Source of the DNA: AP-15 sp963700195
GTDB lineage: Bacteria > Pseudomonadota > Alphaproteobacteria > ATCC43930 > CGMCC-115725
NCBI GenBank assembly: GCA_963700195.1
Contig: CAVOWQ010000032.1
Coordinates: forward strand, 1 to 64,000
Direction of reading: 5' to 3'
DNA: 64,000 nucleotides
A program made the translations under genes and the position numbers. The notes under the pieces were generated by a model. The model was not told the DNA's origin, did not search any database, and saw nothing but the letters and a program-made list of their open reading frames with translations. Of this stretch, positions 45,357 through 54,292 are shown in pieces (within the stretch, counting starts at the first letter, position 1; every line of letters starts with the position of its first letter).

Positions 45357-46303
45357 TCATTCGGCCGCCTCGGCCAGCCGAGGCGGGCGGAAATTCTTCG
45401 GCAGCCCGGCCTTGCCGATCGCGCCGTGCTGTTCGACGGTCGGGCAGTGCCTGATGGACCAGCTCGCGGACGGCGATCAGCCGGTCGAGGTCGATCCCAG
45501 TCTCGAAACCCATCGCCTCGAGCATGAAGGCGAGATCCTCGGTGACGATGTTGCCAGTCGCGCCGGGGGCGTAGGGACAGCCGCCGAGCCCGCCGAGCGA
45601 GGCGTCGAAAGCGCGTGCGCCGGCATTGAGCGCCGCGAGCACATTGGCGAGACCGAGCCCGCGCGTGTCGTGGAAATGCCCGGACACCGGCAATGGTGCG
45701 ACATCGGCCATGACCCGGCGGAAGACGCGCTCGACCGCCGCCGGCTGGCCGTAGCCGACGGTGTCGGCGAGAGCGATCGCGTCGGCGCCGGCCTCGGCGA
45801 CTTCGACGGCGATGCGGCGCACCCGGTCCTCGTCCACCGCACCCTCGATCGTGCAGCCGAAGGCGGTGGCGAGGCCGCAGGCGATGCGCGGGCGCCGGTC
45901 TTCCGGCGCGGTCCGGCACAGGGCCACGACACGGCGAAAATCCTCGACCAATTCCGCGGTGCTGCGGCGGACATTCGAGCGGTTGTGCCCGTCGCTGACG
46001 GAGAGCACGAAATTCATCTCGTGGACGCCGAGCGCCAAGACCGCGCTCGGCCCCCTTGAGGTTGGGGATCAGCGCCGAGACGGTGAGACCGGGCAGGGTC
46101 AGCGCATGACGCACGACCGCCTCGGCGTCGGCGAGCTGCGGCAGGAGCTTCGGCGGGACAAACGAGCTGACCTCGATCTCGCGCACCCCGGCGCCGTACT
46201 CGGCATCGAGCCAGGCGATCTTCTGCTCGGTCGGCATGATTTCGGCGATGCTTTGCAATCCGTCGCGGAGCCCCACTTCGCGGACATGGGCGCGTTCGCT
46301 CAT
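45357..46303 (-). pseudogene. Hydroxymethylglutaryl-CoA lyase family, two frameshifts
   Basis: The joined length of about 315 residues matches the family. VREVGLRDGLQSIAEI holds the catalytic Arg/Asp, SGHFHDTRGLGLANVLAAL the metal-binding His pair, and GLGGCPYAPGATGNIVTED the catalytic Cys. One shift near 46045 separates NLKGAERGLG from ALGVHEMNFVLSVSDGHN. A second near 45440 separates VHQALPD from EQHGAIGKAGLPKNFRPPRL, which ends at TGA 45357. The enzyme splits HMG-CoA or a methyl-branched analogue in leucine or terpenoid breakdown. GGAGGAAAG precedes the ATG. Confidence 0.85.
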
Positions 46304-46373
46304 TCTTTCCTCCAGGAGAAGAACGCCTGAGATGGATCAAAGCTAGTCCCGACGGGCCGCCGGGGCAACGGCT

Positions 46374-47285
46374 TCACACGACGTGTTCGGGGGTCAGCGC
46401 GCAGGCCTCGTCGCTATCGGCGAGCTCGATCTGGATCGTCGCGTGCTGAATGCCGAAGCGATGGTGCAGCTGCTGCGCCATTTCGTTGAGCACGGTATCG
46501 CCGGGGTGACCGTCCGGCATGATCAGATGGCAGGTCAGCGCCGTCTCGGTGGTGCTCATGCCCCAGATGTGCAGATCGTGCAGCCCGGCTACTCCGGGCA
46601 GAGCCAGCAGATGCGCGCGCACCGCGGCAGCGTCGAGGCCTTCCGGCACCGCATCCAATGCGAGGCCGATGGCGCTCTTCAAAAGGCCCCAGGTGCCGAA
46701 GACGATGACGGCTGAAACGACCAGGCTGACCACCGGGTCGAGCCACAGCCAATTGGTCAGCCAGATCACGATACCGGCGGCTACGACACCGGCAGTGACG
46801 AGCGCATCGGCCGCCAGATGAAAAAAGGCGCTTTTTACATTGAGGTCGCCAGTGCCGGAAGAAAAGAGCAGCGCCGTCCCGCCATTGACGAAGATGCCGA
46901 TGGCGGCAACCGCGACGACGATGCCGCTGGCGACCTGCACCGGGTGGCTGATGCGCCAGATCGCTTCCCAGGCGATCCCGCCGGTCACCACCAACAAAAT
47001 GATGGCGTTGGCGAGCGCGGCGAGAATGGAGCTGCTGCGCAGCCCATAGGTGAACCGGCCGCTCGGCTGCCGGCGGCTCAGCACCGCAGCCCCCCAGGAC
47101 AAGGCGAGGCCCAGCACGTCCCCGAGATTGTGGCCGGCATCGGCGAGCAGCGCGAGCGAGCCGGAAAAAATCCCGGCGATGGCCTCGCCGCCAACGTAGG
47201 CAAGGTTCAGGGCGATCCCAATCGCAAAGGCGCGCCCGTAATTCGACTGGGTGTGCCCGTGAGATGGGATGGTGTCGTCCACCAT
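46374..47285 (-). CDS. Cation diffusion facilitator (CzcD/ZitB-type) metal exporter
   Basis: This 303-residue six-helix transporter has the zinc-site ligands in LLADAGHNLGDVLGLAL (Asp, His, Asp on helix 2) and FHLAADALVTAGVVAAG (His, Asp on helix 5). A cytoplasmic domain follows, HDLHIWGMSTTETALTCHL. It exports Zn, Co or Cd with proton antiport. The upstream frame extends to 47936 without homology; the start at 47285 (MVDDTIPSHGHTQSN) has a short His-containing N-terminus. It lies 38 bases after the FKBP gene on the same strand. Confidence 0.93.
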   Translation of the reverse strand: MVDDTIPSHGHTQSNYGRAFAIGIALNLAYVGGEAIAGIFSGSLALLADAGHNLGDVLGLALSWGAAVLSRRQPSGRFTYGLRSSSILAALANAIILLVVTGGIAWEAIWRISHPVQVASGIVVAVAAIGIFVNGGTALLFSSGTGDLNVKSAFFHLAADALVTAGVVAAGIVIWLTNWLWLDPVVSLVVSAVIVFGTWGLLKSAIGLALDAVPEGLDAAAVRAHLLALPGVAGLHDLHIWGMSTTETALTCHLIMPDGHPGDTVLNEMAQQLHHRFGIQHATIQIELADSDEACALTPEHVV

Positions 47286-47323
47286 GAGAAGCGCCTCGGC
47301 GGATATGAACGCGAAGCTCGGGC

Positions 47324-47773
47324 TTACTGAACTCCCAGCAGCTCGACGTCGAACATCAAGGTGGCGTTCGGCGGGATGACGCCGCCAGCGCCGCGGGCGC
47401 CATAGCCGAGCTCGGGCGGGATGATCAGAGTGCGCTTGCCGCCGACTTTCATCCCGGCGACGCCTTCGTCCCAGCCGGCAATGACCTGGTGCGCCCCGAG
47501 GGTGAATTGAAACGGCTTGCCACGGTCGATCGAGCTGTCGAACTTCGCCCCCTTGGCCCCGTTGTTGTACAGCCATCCGGTGTAATGCACCGAGACCTTG
47601 CTGCCCGGCGTCGCCGTAGCGCCGTCGCCGGTCTTGGTGTCGGTGTATTTCAATCCATTCGGCATCTCGATCACCTGGTTGGTGGCCGCGTCCGCGCGCC
47701 CGAGCAGGGGCAGAGCGGCGGCGATGGCGAGCGCCAGGACGGCGCAAGCGAAGCGGGTCAGTATCATGATCAA
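47324..47773 (-). CDS. Secreted FKBP-type peptidyl-prolyl isomerase
   Basis: This 149-residue protein has a signal peptide (LTRFACAVLALAIAAALPLL), then the FKBP domain: SKVSVHYTGWLYNNGAKGAK, FDSSIDRGKPFQFTLG, VIAGWDEGVAGMKVGGKRTL and IPPELGYGARGAGGVIPPNA. All the usual ligand-pocket positions (Tyr, Phe, Asp, Val-Ile, Trp, Tyr) are present. It helps fold periplasmic proteins. Its ATG overlaps the stop of the HEAT gene by 4 bases (ATGA). Confidence 0.95.
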   Translation of the reverse strand: MIMILTRFACAVLALAIAAALPLLGRADAATNQVIEMPNGLKYTDTKTGDGATATPGSKVSVHYTGWLYNNGAKGAKFDSSIDRGKPFQFTLGAHQVIAGWDEGVAGMKVGGKRTLIIPPELGYGARGAGGVIPPNATLMFDVELLGVQ

Positions 47774-48594
47774 CCGTTGCTGGAGGGAACACCGATTTCG
47801 GCAGCGATTCTCGATGCCCGTGGATGGTCGATCGCATCATGGGCATCGAGCGCAGCCACCGACAGGTCAGGCATGGTGCGGGCGATCCGCCCGAGCAGGA
47901 CGATGCACTCCTCATCGGCGACCGGAGCGACGGCATCGATGAGCTGCGCCGACGGGTCCTCTCGAAGATAGCGGGCGAGGAGTGGCCGAACCTCGTTGCG
48001 TCCCATCAGCCCGAGAGCGCATGCGGCCGCCATTCGCACCGGCCGATGCAAGTCGTCCAGCAGTTCGCCCAATTGCGCAAACATTTCCGGCGAAGGCCGG
48101 GCGAACCGGCACGCATCCGTGCGAATCGCCGGATCATCGTGGCGCAGCAGCTCCAGCACCGTAGCAGTCGGCAATTTGGCCCCAACATATGCGGCTGCGG
48201 TAACCGCTCGTTGCAGAGATGGCCCCTGAACGATCCTCCTGGCGATCAGCCGAGCGAGCGCTCGTGCCGCATCCGCGCCGGCGATCTGGGCGAGCGCGTC
48301 CACCGCGGCCGCCTGCTCGGGCACGATCCGATCGGCGCCAAAACCGGAGAAATGGGCGCACAGAGCTTCGAGGGCGGGGACCGCGGCGGTCATGCGCCGC
48401 CGTCCCGCTTCGGCAGCGAGAGCGACACTGTGCGCGATACACGAGTGGGGAAGGGCGGCCATCAGGTCGTCGTCTTCGATGGCATCCAGCGCGATCACAG
48501 CCCGCCCCCCCTCGTCAGAGGGACACGTTTCGACCGGAGCAGGGACGTAGCGGAACAGATCGAGTTGCCGCATTTCGCGAAGCAGAATAGGCAA
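47770..48594 (-). CDS. HEAT-repeat protein
   Basis: This 274-residue helical protein has several HEAT-like helix pairs (ATVLELLRHDDPAIRTDACR, LHRPVRMAAACALGLMG, VRPLLARYLREDPSAQLIDA). The N-terminal 60 residues, with CPSDEGGRAVIALDAIEDDD, are not recognised. It has no enzyme motifs, so a scaffolding role is likely. Overlap with the FKBP gene by 4 bases makes the two an operon with the CDF gene downstream. Confidence 0.75.
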   Translation of the reverse strand: MPILLREMRQLDLFRYVPAPVETCPSDEGGRAVIALDAIEDDDLMAALPHSCIAHSVALAAEAGRRRMTAAVPALEALCAHFSGFGADRIVPEQAAAVDALAQIAGADAARALARLIARRIVQGPSLQRAVTAAAYVGAKLPTATVLELLRHDDPAIRTDACRFARPSPEMFAQLGELLDDLHRPVRMAAACALGLMGRNEVRPLLARYLREDPSAQLIDAVAPVADEECIVLLGRIARTMPDLSVAALDAHDAIDHPRASRIAAEIGVPSSNG

Positions 48595-48672
48595 AATCGC
48601 CGAACAGCGATACCTAGTACGCCCCCATCACTTCCCCCGTCACCTGCCGCGGCGCGGGTCATCGGCACAAGA

Positions 48673-48925
48673 GCCCCTCTCCGCCCTTTAGGGGGGAGAG
48701 GGAGGGCCCGTCGCGCAGCGGCGGGAGGGTTGAGGTGGGTGGCGCCGAGAACCCGCACGTCGGCCCCCTCACCGCTGCCCTCTCCCCCGGCCGGCGGGGG
48801 AAGAAGGTAAGGGGAGCGTCGTTGGAGCCGGATTTCGGCGGCAAACCGGCCGTGAAAAACTGTCCTCGACTTTCCTCGGACAGCCCTGCCGCTCCCGGGA
48901 GAGGGCCAAGGGGTAGCGGGGCAAT
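48673..48925. repeat. Palindromic repeat family A, copy 4, with a degraded tail
   Basis: Bases 48673-48817 repeat the arm ctctccgccctttaggggg and the gaggtggg/ccctc pair seen in the copy at 6894. They face cccctcaccgctgccctctc. The rest to 48925 has further fragments of the same sequences. No gene lies in 48595-48952. Confidence 0.7.
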
Positions 48926-48952
48926 TTCTTGCGCAAGACGCATCCGTCCCGA

Positions 48953-49963
48953 CTAGAACATGTCGGGGGTGATGACGTTCCGCGGGCGATTGGTGAGCAA
49001 GGCTGCGCGCATCGTCTCGGCCGATTTGACCCGCGTGTCGTGCTCCAATTCGGGCGTGAACCAGGCCGCATGGGGCGTTACGACCAGGCGGCCTTCGAGC
49101 CAGGGCTCGCGGGCGCGGTAGGCGCGCAACAGCTCCGGGATCGGCTCGACCGGGGGCTCGACCGGCAATACGTCGAGCCCGGCGGCGGCGATATGGTCGT
49201 TGCGCAATAACGCCAGCAACGCATCGAGATCGATAATCGGCCCGCGCGCGGTGTTGACCACCACCGCGCCTTTGCGCAGCAACGCGAGCTCGGCGGCGCC
49301 CAGCATGCCGCGGGTTTCTGGTGTCAGCGGCGTGTGAACCGACAACGTGTCGGTCTGGCGCAGCAGATCCTCAAGAGAGGCGGCGCGGCCGATGCCGAGC
49401 GCCAGCTCGGCGCCATTCGGCAGGTGCGGATCGTAAAACATGACGCGGAAGCCGAAGGCGCGCGCCCGCAGCGCCACCGCGGTGCCGATCCGTCCGAGCC
49501 CGACAATCCCGAAGGTCTGCACCCCGAAGCGCCGGATGAGCTCGCCCTTGACGGGTCCCCATGGCGCCGGCGGATCCTGCCGCTGCCGCTCGTGATAGAG
49601 GATCACGCCGCGGCGCAACGACAGGGCCAGCGCCATCGCATGGTCGGCGACCTCGGTCGTGCCGTAATCCGGCACATTGCAGACGAGAATATTGCGCGCC
49701 GCCGCGGCTGGCCGCGCGATCCTGTCGTAGCCGACCCCCATGCGCACGATCGCGCGCAGCCGCGGAAAACGCTGGATGTCCTCGGCCGTAACCGCGTACC
49801 GCATGATCATCAGCCCGTCGACCTCGGCGCAGTCGGCGGGGTCGAGATTGGCGAGGGTCTTGGCGTATCGCCGCATGAGACGGATTTCAGGCCCAAAAAT
49901 CTGCGCTTCGAGACCGTCGTCCGGTATCTGCCGCTCCTCGGGATAGAGCACGGTCACAGCCAT
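48953..49963 (-). CDS. D-2-hydroxyacid dehydrogenase family protein
   Basis: This 336-residue NAD-dependent dehydrogenase has the dinucleotide motif FGIVGLGRIGTAVALRARA near residue 155. Catalytic residues are Arg in VVNTARGPIIDLDAL, Glu in LDVLPVEPPVEPI and His in TPHAAWFTPE. It reduces 2-keto acids or oxidises D-2-hydroxyacids. The ATG at 49963 overlaps the stop of the Gfo/Idh gene by one base. A longer frame upstream is a shadow of the Gfo/Idh gene and is not used. Confidence 0.92.
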   Translation of the reverse strand: MAVTVLYPEERQIPDDGLEAQIFGPEIRLMRRYAKTLANLDPADCAEVDGLMIMRYAVTAEDIQRFPRLRAIVRMGVGYDRIARPAAAARNILVCNVPDYGTTEVADHAMALALSLRRGVILYHERQRQDPPAPWGPVKGELIRRFGVQTFGIVGLGRIGTAVALRARAFGFRVMFYDPHLPNGAELALGIGRAASLEDLLRQTDTLSVHTPLTPETRGMLGAAELALLRKGAVVVNTARGPIIDLDALLALLRNDHIAAAGLDVLPVEPPVEPIPELLRAYRAREPWLEGRLVVTPHAAWFTPELEHDTRVKSAETMRAALLTNRPRNVITPDMF

Positions 49964-50967
49964 TACGCGACCTTCACCGGCTGGTGGAGCGCCGCCGAAC
50001 AGACGATGGCCTCGAAGGCGGCAACACCATGCAGTACCTCCTCGGCGGTGATCGGGTAGGCGCGCTCGCCGTTGATCGCCGCCGCGAAGCCTTCGAGTTC
50101 GGCCGCGAGGGCGTTGAAGCCTTTGTACTCGATGATCTCGGGAGCGGGGGTGCCATGCCGACCGGTCGCGGGTCGCTCGGTAGCTCGGGTAAAGCGGAAT
50201 TCGAGCTCCGATGTCGCGAGCTCGACCGAACCGTTTGTCCCATACACCGCAAAACGGTAAGCCGGCGCGGTAATCAACGAACAGTAAAGGGTCGCCGAGA
50301 TCCCATTGGCGAGGCCGAGCAATACCGTGGTCGTGTCCTCGAGCCGCGGCATGATCCGGCGCAGGCTGACGCAGTAAACCTCCTCGATTCTGCCGAATAG
50401 ATAGATCATTGCATCGAGATTGTGCACGCCGGTCGCGGTCATCGCCCCGGCCGGCGCCTCTAGCGGGTCGGATCGCCAATAATTCGGATCCATCGAGAGG
50501 CCAGTCGGTGATGCCTGCGCGCTCTCGCAATGACTGACGGTGCCGAGACGGCCGTCGTCTATCCGCGCCTTCAGCTCGACCATCGACGGATGAAACCGTC
50601 GAGGATAGGCAACACCCAGCACCACCCCGGCGCGCGCCGCCGCGTCGATCGCGGCCTCCGCGCTTTTTACATCGAGGGTGAACGGCTTTTCCATGAAGAC
50701 GTGCTTGCCGGCCGCGGCGGTGCGCTCGACCTGGGCGCCGTGCTGGCTGTGCGGCGTCGCAAACACGACCGCATCGATTGCCGGGTCGGCGAGGATTTCC
50801 TCGAGGTCGTCTTTGAGCGCGATTCCGTTCTCGGCGCAGAACGCTTCGGCCGAAGCACGGGTGCGGGTATGCCCGGCCGTGAAGCGGATCGCGGTGCTCT
50901 TGCCCTGCACCGAATTGACGAGCGTTCGGCCCCAGCGGCCGAGGCCGACGATGGCGGCGTTGATCAC
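49963..50967 (-). CDS. Gfo/Idh/MocA-family oxidoreductase
   Basis: In this 334-residue protein the Rossmann start MINAAIVGLGRWGRTLV binds NAD(P). VFMEKPFTLDVKSAEAAIDA carries the conserved EKP lysine near residue 95. A C-terminal beta-sheet substrate domain follows. The family oxidises sugars, inositols and amino sugars at a carbon hydroxyl. It overlaps aroQ-like by 4 bases upstream (ATGA) and the dehydrogenase by 1 base downstream, so all three are one operon. Confidence 0.93.
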   Translation of the reverse strand: MINAAIVGLGRWGRTLVNSVQGKSTAIRFTAGHTRTRASAEAFCAENGIALKDDLEEILADPAIDAVVFATPHSQHGAQVERTAAAGKHVFMEKPFTLDVKSAEAAIDAAARAGVVLGVAYPRRFHPSMVELKARIDDGRLGTVSHCESAQASPTGLSMDPNYWRSDPLEAPAGAMTATGVHNLDAMIYLFGRIEEVYCVSLRRIMPRLEDTTTVLLGLANGISATLYCSLITAPAYRFAVYGTNGSVELATSELEFRFTRATERPATGRHGTPAPEIIEYKGFNALAAELEGFAAAINGERAYPITAEEVLHGVAAFEAIVCSAALHQPVKVA

Positions 50968-51401
50968 TTCTTGGCTGCCAGCATGTCGCGCACACCGCGC
51001 AGCGCCAGGTAATATCCGGGCAATCCGAAGCCTGCGACTATGCCTTGGCTCACCCGCGCGGTCTCGGAAGCCGGACCGCGCCGTACCGGGTTCGAAATGT
51101 GAACCTCGATCGTCGGGAATTTGACCTGGGAGAGTGCCGCGACCAGCGCCGGATAGCCAGTCCCGAACGCCGCGGGGTTGAACAATGCCGCGTCGAAGCC
51201 TCTATCGTTCGCCTCATATATCCTGTTTACGACCTCGCCTTCGATGTTCGAGTGGAAGATCTCGACCTCGAGGCCCAGTTCGGCGGCATAGCCGCGGATC
51301 CGCTCGTCATACTCGGGCAGGGTCATCGGACCGAAGATTTCGGTCTGGACCTTGCCGCGCATGTTCATCCCCGCGCCGTGGATCACCAGAACCTTTGCCA
51401 T
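50964..51401 (-). CDS. AroQ-like (type II dehydroquinase fold) protein missing two catalytic residues
   Basis: This 145-residue protein shares the type II dehydroquinase fold and these motifs: FHSNIEGEVVNRIYEA, ALFNPAAFGTGYPALV and TIEVHISNPVRRG (catalytic His and Asn-Ser region kept). In the catalytic loop the usual NLLGxREPxIYG reads MNMRGKVQTEIFG, so the Arg becomes Val and the Tyr becomes Phe. In known enzymes these two residues (Arg19 and Tyr24 in M. tuberculosis) are required. The protein is therefore unlikely to be an ordinary dehydroquinase. It starts an operon with two dehydrogenases. Confidence 0.85.
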   Translation of the reverse strand: MAKVLVIHGAGMNMRGKVQTEIFGPMTLPEYDERIRGYAAELGLEVEIFHSNIEGEVVNRIYEANDRGFDAALFNPAAFGTGYPALVAALSQVKFPTIEVHISNPVRRGPASETARVSQGIVAGFGLPGYYLALRGVRDMLAAKK

Positions 51402-51572
51402 GCCCTTCTCCTCGCAAAACCGATGTGTAGGCGATGCTAGTTGATCGCTCGATTCGATGACAAGACGCTCGGCGGCGGGGGACTTTCGAATTTCTGGTCG
51501 GAAAAATGACGGTTATCGCCTAGAATGCCGTCCGGAGGGTGATGTCGATCACCCGCACCGATCGAGGGGGCG

Positions 51573-52711
51573 ATGCGGGGCGGAATTTGGGCGAGCCTAT
51601 TCGTCTGCGCGGCCACGACGCTGTGTTCGGCATGCGCCGCTGAGGCTGCATCGAAGGCCAAACCGCAGATCTCGGCCGCAACCCTCAAGCACGCGATCGA
51701 AAGCAAAACCGGAAGCGTGCAGCTGGTCACCTTCTTCGATACCGCATGGAGTGCGGTCAAAATCGTGCGCGGCGGTTCGCCGGTGCGCGACAAGACCGGA
51801 CGGCAACCTGCGACCGAGAAGGTCGAGACACCCGAGATCGTGACCTTCGCCGATCCGCGGAGGAGCCCCGTCCGGATCTTGCGCGGCGACAGCGAAAGCG
51901 GCCTGGCAATGTCGGGTCAGGTCCGTCCGGCCGCAATGACGATGCAGGTGGTAGCCTTTGCAAATCTGCGGGATCGGCCGGTCAGCATTCTGCGGGGTCC
52001 GGGCTTTCAGGCCGCCGCCGAAACCGAGCTGTTCGGCCCGGCTTCCGCGGCCGATCTCGACCGCGTCGCCTTCGCCGTCGACGGCGCCAATCGAGCCACG
52101 GGGCCGATCTGCGCATGTGGCGCCCGGAGCCGGGCGGGCCGCAGGGACCGATGCAGGTCAGCGCGGCGGCAGCCTTCGATGTCGGTGGCGGCGACCAATT
52201 CGACCTCGCCCAAAACCGGGCGTTAGGCCGCTCCTATCTTGCCCAGATGTATCGGCGTTACGGCAACTGGCAAGACGCGATCGCGGCCTACAACTGGGGT
52301 CCGGGCAACCTCGATGCCTGGATCGGCGGAGGACGGGCCGCGGACAAGCTTCCTCTAGCAGTCGAGCGCTACCGCAACCGGGTGCTGCGCGAGGCGATGC
52401 TTGCCGAGCCCAGCATTACGATGGCGAGTCGCGGGGCGCTCGGCACCGCCCCCTCCCGCGAGCCAGCGGACAAACCGCCAGTGCCGGCATCGGTCGCGGC
52501 AGCCTTTGTCGCCGACGCCCTGCAGCGCGGGGCGGCCGCAGGCAACGCCGCTCTTCGCGAATTTGCCGCGGCCCTGCACAGCCGGGCGGCCGACTGGAAA
52601 TCGGCCTATGCGGACCTGGCGGGCCGCATCGTGTTGCTGGCCAAAAAGCCTTCGCCGACGGCGCCGGACTTAGAGGCCGAATACGCCGCCGGGCCCGGAA
52701 CGGCAGACTGA
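51573..52711 (+). pseudogene. Lytic transglycosylase (SLT domain), frameshift at the catalytic Glu
   Basis: Frame 1 encodes a secretion signal and about 160 residues with repeated LVTFFDTAWSAVKIVRGG, IVTFADPRRSPVRILRGD and VVAFANLRDRPVSILRGP units. Frame 2 continues from SSHGADLRMWRPEPGGPQGP with ALGRSYLAQMYRRYGNWQDA and AAYNWGPGNLDAWIGGG, typical SLT signatures, then a 140-residue tail. At 52092 the sequence gccaatcg lacks one G relative to gccgaatcg; adding it reads VDGAESSHGAD and restores the catalytic Glu. The enzyme would cleave peptidoglycan glycan strands. Confidence 0.8.
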
Positions 52712-52728
52712 CTGTTTGGAACGAGCCG

Positions 52729-53436
52729 TCAGTTGATCAGGCCGTAAAATTTGGCGGCGTTCTCGCAAGTGATCTTGCGCACGACATCGACCGGCAGGCC
52801 CTCGAACTGCTCCTCGATGTATTTCGAGGATTCCGGCCATACGCCGTCGGGGTGCGGATAATCGGAGCCCCACATCAGCGTCTCGACCCCGATGTCGTCG
52901 ACGAGCTTGGCGCCGATCCGGTCGAACTGAAAGGTCGCGCGGCATTGCCGGCGCCAGTATTCGCTCGGCTTCATCTTCATCAGGTCGCGGAACCGATCCT
53001 CATACTCGAAATCCATGCGGTCGAGCGCGTAGGGCAGCCAGCCGATGCCGCTCTCGCCAAGACCGATCCGCAAGTTCGGATACCGTTCGAGCACTCCAGC
53101 GCCGATAATCGCGGCGATGATGTTGATCAGGTTCATCTGGAAACCGGCGACGCTGGTGAACTGCGCCTTACGCCGCAGGTCGCCGGTCAGGCTCTCGCGC
53201 ACGCTCGCCGGCATCGCCGGGAAGGTATGGAAGTGCAGCGGTAATTGCACATCGTTGACGGCTTTCCACAAGGGCTCCCAGACCGGATGCCACATCGGCT
53301 CCATGTCCCACGAACAGGAAAGTTCGAGACCTTTGAGGCCGAGCTTGGCGACGCGATAGATTTCCTTTACCGCGGCGTCGATGTCGCCGTAGGGCAGACA
53401 GGCGAGACCGATCTGGCGATCGGAGTAGTGGCCGCA
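52729..53436 (-). pseudogene. Amidohydrolase, N-terminally truncated copy
   Basis: The coding part runs from CGHYSDRQIGLACLPYGDID to the stop and matches residues 145-379 of the intact paralogue at 59202 (about 80 percent identity by eye): LGLKGLELSCSWDMEPMWH, GWLPYALDRMDFEYEDRFR and LMWGSDYPHPDGVWPE (catalytic Asp). The N-terminal part with the first metal ligands is gone. Upstream of the break lies GrpB-like sequence on the other strand, so a rearrangement removed it. Confidence 0.8.
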
Positions 53437-53449
53437 GGGCGCTTCAACC

Positions 53450-53656
53450 AGCGTTATCCTTTCTCTGTCGCGATTGCCTGCGCGCTCACCAGTAGCTGCT
53501 GGCGCATACGCGCAGATAAAACAGCACCTCGCCCGACGCTTCCCCACTGATGGGGAGGCCTATTACGAGATCAAAGAGCCGATGTTCGACATCATCATGG
53601 AACGCGCAAACAACTCGGCGGAGAACACCAATTGGTCGGAGCCACCGGGCGACTGA
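53450..53656 (+). pseudogene. GrpB-family (UPF0157) C-terminal remnant
   Basis: Bases 53450-53490 can be read as FLCRDCLRAH in one frame. From 53490 a second frame reads AYAQIKQHLARRFPTDGEAY, then YEIKEPMFDIIMERANNSAE and a TGA. This is the YxxLKxxLAxRFxxDxxxY and K...RANNWAE tail of GrpB proteins, a nucleotidyltransferase-like family. The N-terminal two thirds are absent. Confidence 0.5.
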
Positions 53657-54292
53657 ATTCTGCTCATCACCCATCTGAAAGGCCGCCAGACCGAGCGTCA
53701 ATCGCATGGTGCGAAAACCGAAGACCCGAAGAAGCTCTTCAATTCCAGCCTGGAGGGGCTAAAAAGAAGTAAGCCCGGCTTTCACGGGGTTATTATGGCC
53801 TTTTATTGCGAATGTGACGACCCCAAAATTGCCTTCTTCCCATTGCATACTCTGCTGTGACGGGTCCCGAACGGGTCGGCGGGTGAATCGGGGAGGTGCT
53901 GATGGGTGATGGCTTTCACTAAAGTCGCACAGGTTATGCGCGGGTCCACTACGGTGCAACCAATAGGAGAGATCTCGCTGCAGATCCGCTGCAGGTGCAG
54001 CGGCGGGTAATCAGCAATGCAATTCCTGATCGTAGGTGATGGCAACGTGTATTTGGGTCATTCGCAGGCCACCCGCAGCGAGCCGTCCGCGCCGAGGAGC
54101 GGGTCGTCGATGGTGATCCAAGGCGGGGGCTGGCTGTAGTTTCCCTGCAGAAACAGCCAGGGTGGGTCCGCGGGCGGCGCCTTGTCTCCGCGCTTGGCCG
54201 GTCGTGGCCATCAGCGCCCCGAGGAAATTGGACACGCAGTCGGGGTCGGGAGTAGCCTTTCTCCCGATGACGCTGTGATGGGGAGGACGAGA
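53657..54292. other. Gene scraps, no intact gene
   Basis: Bases 53700-53760 encode EDPKKLFNSSLEG on the plus strand, which resembles a short stretch of DUF1801-type proteins. On the minus strand 54058-54207 encodes PPWLFLQGNYSQPPPWITID and a tail ending RVACE with a TGA and no start, an unidentified C-terminal piece. GGGGAGGA at 54281-54288 is the ribosome-binding site of the next gene. Confidence 0.35.
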
